7,199 nt of DNA, from NCBI GenBank assembly GCA_002503595.1, contig DASC01000054.1, positions 1-7,199 on the forward strand, in the 5' to 3' direction. Positions 5,025 to 7,199 of this stretch are shown here, piece by piece; position 1 is the stretch's first letter, and every line of letters starts with the position of its first letter. The position numbers and the translations under genes were made by a program. The notes under the pieces were generated by a model that saw nothing but the letters and a program-made list of their open reading frames with translations, was not told the DNA's origin and made no database searches. The DNA is from Candidatus Methanogaster sp. UBA203. Its GTDB lineage: Archaea > Halobacteriota > Methanosarcinia > Methanosarcinales > Methanogasteraceae.

Positions 5025-5031
5025 ATAAGGA
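5025..5031 (+). promoter_or_regulatory. Ribosome-binding site of the SMC-like gene
   Basis: AAGGAGA at 5025-5031 lies 6 nt before the ATG at 5038 in the 17-nt gap after the upstream stop. It fixes the start and supports co-transcription with independent initiation. Confidence 0.7.
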
Positions 5032-5037
5032 GATATA

Positions 5038-6990
5038 ATGAAACTGGAACTACAAAACATTGGTGGATTTGCAGGAGTCCATGAATTTGAACTTAAAAAA
5101 GGAATCAACCGCATCAGTGCGCCGAATGCCAAGGGAAAATCGAGTTTGCTGCGGGGGATACAGTGTCTTGCCAGCGATAATGAAGATGTGTTTCGGGATA
5201 CCCTAAACGACGACAGTAATACCGGTCACATCAAACTTGGTGATGAGTATATGCGCCATCTCATGCGCGTAAATAATGCAGTGCAAGCAGATCCGAAGGA
5301 TCACACATTCTTCGATGAGATGGATAAAGACTGGAGGAATGCGGAGAAGATCGCATTCTTCACGCCAAAGAGCAGGGTGGTTCTGGAGATCGACCAGAAT
5401 GCATTCGATGTGCTCAGGTTTGTCAACAGTATCAGTGGAGCCGAGGAAATTGAGTCCGATATCCGCCGGAAAGAAGGCCAGTTAGAAGAGAAGAAGAAAG
5501 AACTCGAGGAGTACATCGAAAATCTCACCACCGCCCAGAAACTCGATGCCGAGGTCGGGACGATGCGGGGCGAGATCCAGAAACTGCAGGGTGAGGTGCA
5601 GGAACTGGAAGGGGCTATTGAGAAAGAGACCGGGACGAGGGATCTCACAAAAGTTGGTGAAGACATTGCTGCTAAGAAGCAGGAGATTCTTGACCTTGAG
5701 GAACGGCTCAGAAGCCGGGAAGGAGAAGTGAAGCGGTATCAGGACCAATATGAGAAGGCTCGTGCACTGTATGAACGACTCGATGAGGATATCGCCGACT
5801 TTGAACAGAAATCTGACGCCGAAAGTGTCGAAGAGTTCACTGAAAGGCTCAGCAAGCATGAACGAAAGAGAAAGGACCTGAAGATCGTGAAGGATATGCT
5901 CGATGACCTGCACGGTGTGGTAGATAACGCGTACAAGGTGTTCAGCGAGTCCGAACGAGCACCGTTACCAGAGAGTATAAAGGAGGAGGCAGCTCTCGAA
6001 AGAGCCATCACATTACTCGGAGAACCCGGTGAATGCCCGGTATGCCGCGGTGGTGCAGCTCGTAACACGCTCGACGAGAGACGGAAGGAACTGCGCGAGA
6101 GCGCTACAGACCTTGCAAAGATGATGCGCGGTGAAGAAGAGGAGATGAAAGTCATAAAGGCGGACCGCAAGGAACTTCAGGAGCGGATTGAGGGGATCAA
6201 TGAGAAGAGGCGGGAACGCGATAAAGCAAAACGCGATTCCAACGATCTTCTGAAAGAGGTGGATGAGCGGAAAAATCTGCGTGATAGTGTTGTGGATGAG
6301 ATCTCGGATAAAACTCACGAACGCGAGATTCTCGAACAGCAATATGCTGCTGCTGCAAAGACGGTGCGCACCGAGAGCAGGGAGCAGCTCAACAAGGTGC
6401 GTGAAAAGATCGGAGGTTATGAGAACGAGATCCGGAACAACCAGAATGAGATGGACCGGCTCACTCGTGAGATACCAGACTATACGATCGGAGAGTCGCT
6501 TGAGGACTACGCAAATAAGAAGCGGTTGGGACTCGATGATCTGCGGCTGAAGATCGAGGGACTGAAGGATGAGTGGGAGCACGAGGTATTCGGAGCAGTG
6601 GATCTCTTCAATGAAAACATCAATGACATCTACAAGGAGATGGGATTCACAACCTTCCGCGACATCAAGATCACAAAGGAGATCACGCGGGGCAGGCTGA
6701 CCTCGCTCGATGCGGTCGTGGAACATGCGAGCGGAAAGAAGCAGTCACTCTCAAGTCTCAGTAAAGCAGAACAGTTGACGCTCGGTCTTGTCTTCCAGAT
6801 CTCTGCGAAGGAGAATTACATCCCTGCATTCCCGTTCTTCGTGATCGATGACAATATGAACACCTTCGATCCGGACAGGTCGAGGTCGATTATGGAGTAC
6901 CTGTCAGACAAGGCAGAATACGTTCTCGTCTCCAGACCGGTGCCTCCAAGCGAGCAGGAAGATCTTTCGATCGAGTACGGTTTTAATTAA
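5038..6990 (+). CDS. Archaea-specific SMC-related/Rad50-like ATPase with zinc hook
   Basis: A 650-residue ATPase of the SMC/Rad50 layout. The N-terminal head (1-134) has a P-loop APNAKGKSS at 28-36, with Ala where the first Gly of Walker A normally stands. Two coiled-coil arms (about 135-325 and 345-515) flank a CPVC zinc hook at 333-336, almost exactly central, where Rad50-type proteins dimerise through zinc. The C-terminal head carries the signature loop LSKAEQ (574-579), Walker B FFVIDD (600-605) and a D-loop-like NTFD. NIGG at the start, LSKAEQ-x-x-x-GLVF and the FFVIDD block match the archaea-specific SMC-related (ASRP/Sph) pattern better than true Rad50 or SMC; the protein is also shorter, and no Mre11 nuclease is encoded nearby. 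The likely role is ATP-dependent DNA or cell-structure organisation. It is co-transcribed with the 204-aa protein and followed by a hairpin terminator. Confidence 0.85.
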   Translation: MKLELQNIGGFAGVHEFELKKGINRISAPNAKGKSSLLRGIQCLASDNEDVFRDTLNDDSNTGHIKLGDEYMRHLMRVNNAVQADPKDHTFFDEMDKDWRNAEKIAFFTPKSRVVLEIDQNAFDVLRFVNSISGAEEIESDIRRKEGQLEEKKKELEEYIENLTTAQKLDAEVGTMRGEIQKLQGEVQELEGAIEKETGTRDLTKVGEDIAAKKQEILDLEERLRSREGEVKRYQDQYEKARALYERLDEDIADFEQKSDAESVEEFTERLSKHERKRKDLKIVKDMLDDLHGVVDNAYKVFSESERAPLPESIKEEAALERAITLLGEPGECPVCRGGAARNTLDERRKELRESATDLAKMMRGEEEEMKVIKADRKELQERIEGINEKRRERDKAKRDSNDLLKEVDERKNLRDSVVDEISDKTHEREILEQQYAAAAKTVRTESREQLNKVREKIGGYENEIRNNQNEMDRLTREIPDYTIGESLEDYANKKRLGLDDLRLKIEGLKDEWEHEVFGAVDLFNENINDIYKEMGFTTFRDIKITKEITRGRLTSLDAVVEHASGKKQSLSSLSKAEQLTLGLVFQISAKENYIPAFPFFVIDDNMNTFDPDRSRSIMEYLSDKAEYVLVSRPVPPSEQEDLSIEYGFN

Positions 6991-7007
6991 AGACGGTTTC
7001 GGAGGCG

Positions 7008-7048
7008 ATCCCCGGAGAGATTCGGGGATGCTGTTTTTATTTTTTTTA
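7008..7048 (+). terminator. Hairpin plus poly-T terminator of the SMC-like operon
   Basis: ATCCCCG (7008-7014) pairs perfectly with CGGGGAT (7023-7029) across an 8-nt loop, followed by T5-A-T8 at 7034-7047. It sits 17 nt after the stop codon. The poly-T part is identical to 1130-1147. Confidence 0.8.
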
Positions 7049-7060
7049 GAATTCTGTGTT

Positions 7061-7118
7061 ATGATGAAACCGGAACTACAGAATATAAGTAGAATATTGA
7101 GTAACGTGTGGAAAACAG
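7061..7118 (+). pseudogene. Possible decayed 5' end of a second SMC-related gene
   Basis: From ATG 7064 the sequence encodes KPELQNISRI, against KLELQNIGGF at the start of the SMC-related ATPase. About 25 of the first 32 nucleotides agree (7064-7095 against 5038-5069). Similarity then fades and a MITE end begins at 7119. The frame stays open to the window edge, but its later residues are repeat-derived. The match is short, so chance or an unrelated small ORF remain possible. Confidence 0.4.
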
Positions 7119-7199
7119 GGCACTGTCTAAAAATCCGAGTGTTTTATCACCGCGGTCTGCGAAGCAGTACCGAAGGCCGAACGCGGAGGGCGCAGAGGT
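7119..7199 (+). mobile_element. MITE copy 3, cut by the window edge
   Basis: GGCACTGTCTAAAAATCC (7119-7136) is followed by a stretch nearly identical to copy 2, including ATCACCGCGGTCTGCGAAGC (7146-7165) and CCGAAGGCCGAACGCGGAGG (7170-7189). Only the first 81 bp are inside the window. The expected left target duplication is GAAAACAG (7111-7118). Confidence 0.8.

Noticed and set aside
6013..6726. 237-aa minus-strand open frame opposite the SMC-like gene
   Set aside because: Leu-rich translation is the expected antisense artefact of Glu/Lys-rich coiled-coil codons.
7061..7100. Possible C/D box guide RNA (ATGATGA at 7061-7067 matches box C)
   Set aside because: No CTGA box D occurs at a suitable distance and no C'/D' pair is visible.

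Overview
This window looks like accessory DNA from a euryarchaeon of the methanogen/methanotroph (Methanomicrobia-like) lineages. The evidence is an archaeal type IV pilin with the SPVIGVILM class III signal, an operon of proteins resembling the methanogen-conserved families DUF2098 and DUF2117, an archaea-specific SMC-related ATPase, AT-rich archaeal promoter boxes and poly-T terminators. The assignment rests on protein families only; no rRNA or tRNA is present.

Layout. Positions 1-99 are the 3' end of a group II intron (domain V at 27-60, domain VI at 64-99); its reverse transcriptase, if any, lies upstream of the window. A type IV pilin gene follows (210-683) whose apparent start codon is AUA, then a small AT-rich gene for a two-helix membrane protein with a coiled-coil tail (771-1064). 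Positions 1065-1975 are a graveyard: a GC-rich nested inverted repeat, the frameshifted 3' end of a second pilin gene, two MITE-like elements back to back, and the last 40 or so codons of a hicA toxin gene. On the minus strand (4016 down to 1976) lies a tight four-gene operon: a 50-aa zinc ribbon, a 162-aa protein of unknown function, a DUF2098-like protein and a DUF2117 protein. After another MITE (4143-4315) comes a two-gene plus-strand operon (4406-6990): a 204-aa unknown protein and a 650-aa Rad50/SMC-like ATPase of the archaea-specific SMC-related (ASRP/Sph) type. A hairpin plus poly-T terminator closes it, and the window ends in a further MITE copy (7119 onward).

Main observations. (1) The repeats form a coherent MITE family. 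They have GGCACTGTC-type ends and a CAGAG-type palindromic core. The copy at 4143-4315 is bracketed by a perfect 8-bp target duplication, ATCTTTTC. End sequence and duplication length resemble the IS6 family, suggesting mobilisation in trans by an IS6-like transposase. (2) MITE ends abut broken genes (pilin 3' end, hicA cut inside its catalytic GSH motif, possibly an ASRP 5' end), so the family appears tied to local gene loss. (3) The 204-aa protein plus ASRP pair is the best candidate for an under-described system: its layout recalls the haloarchaeal rdfA-sph pair, but the partner protein is not recognisably RdfA.
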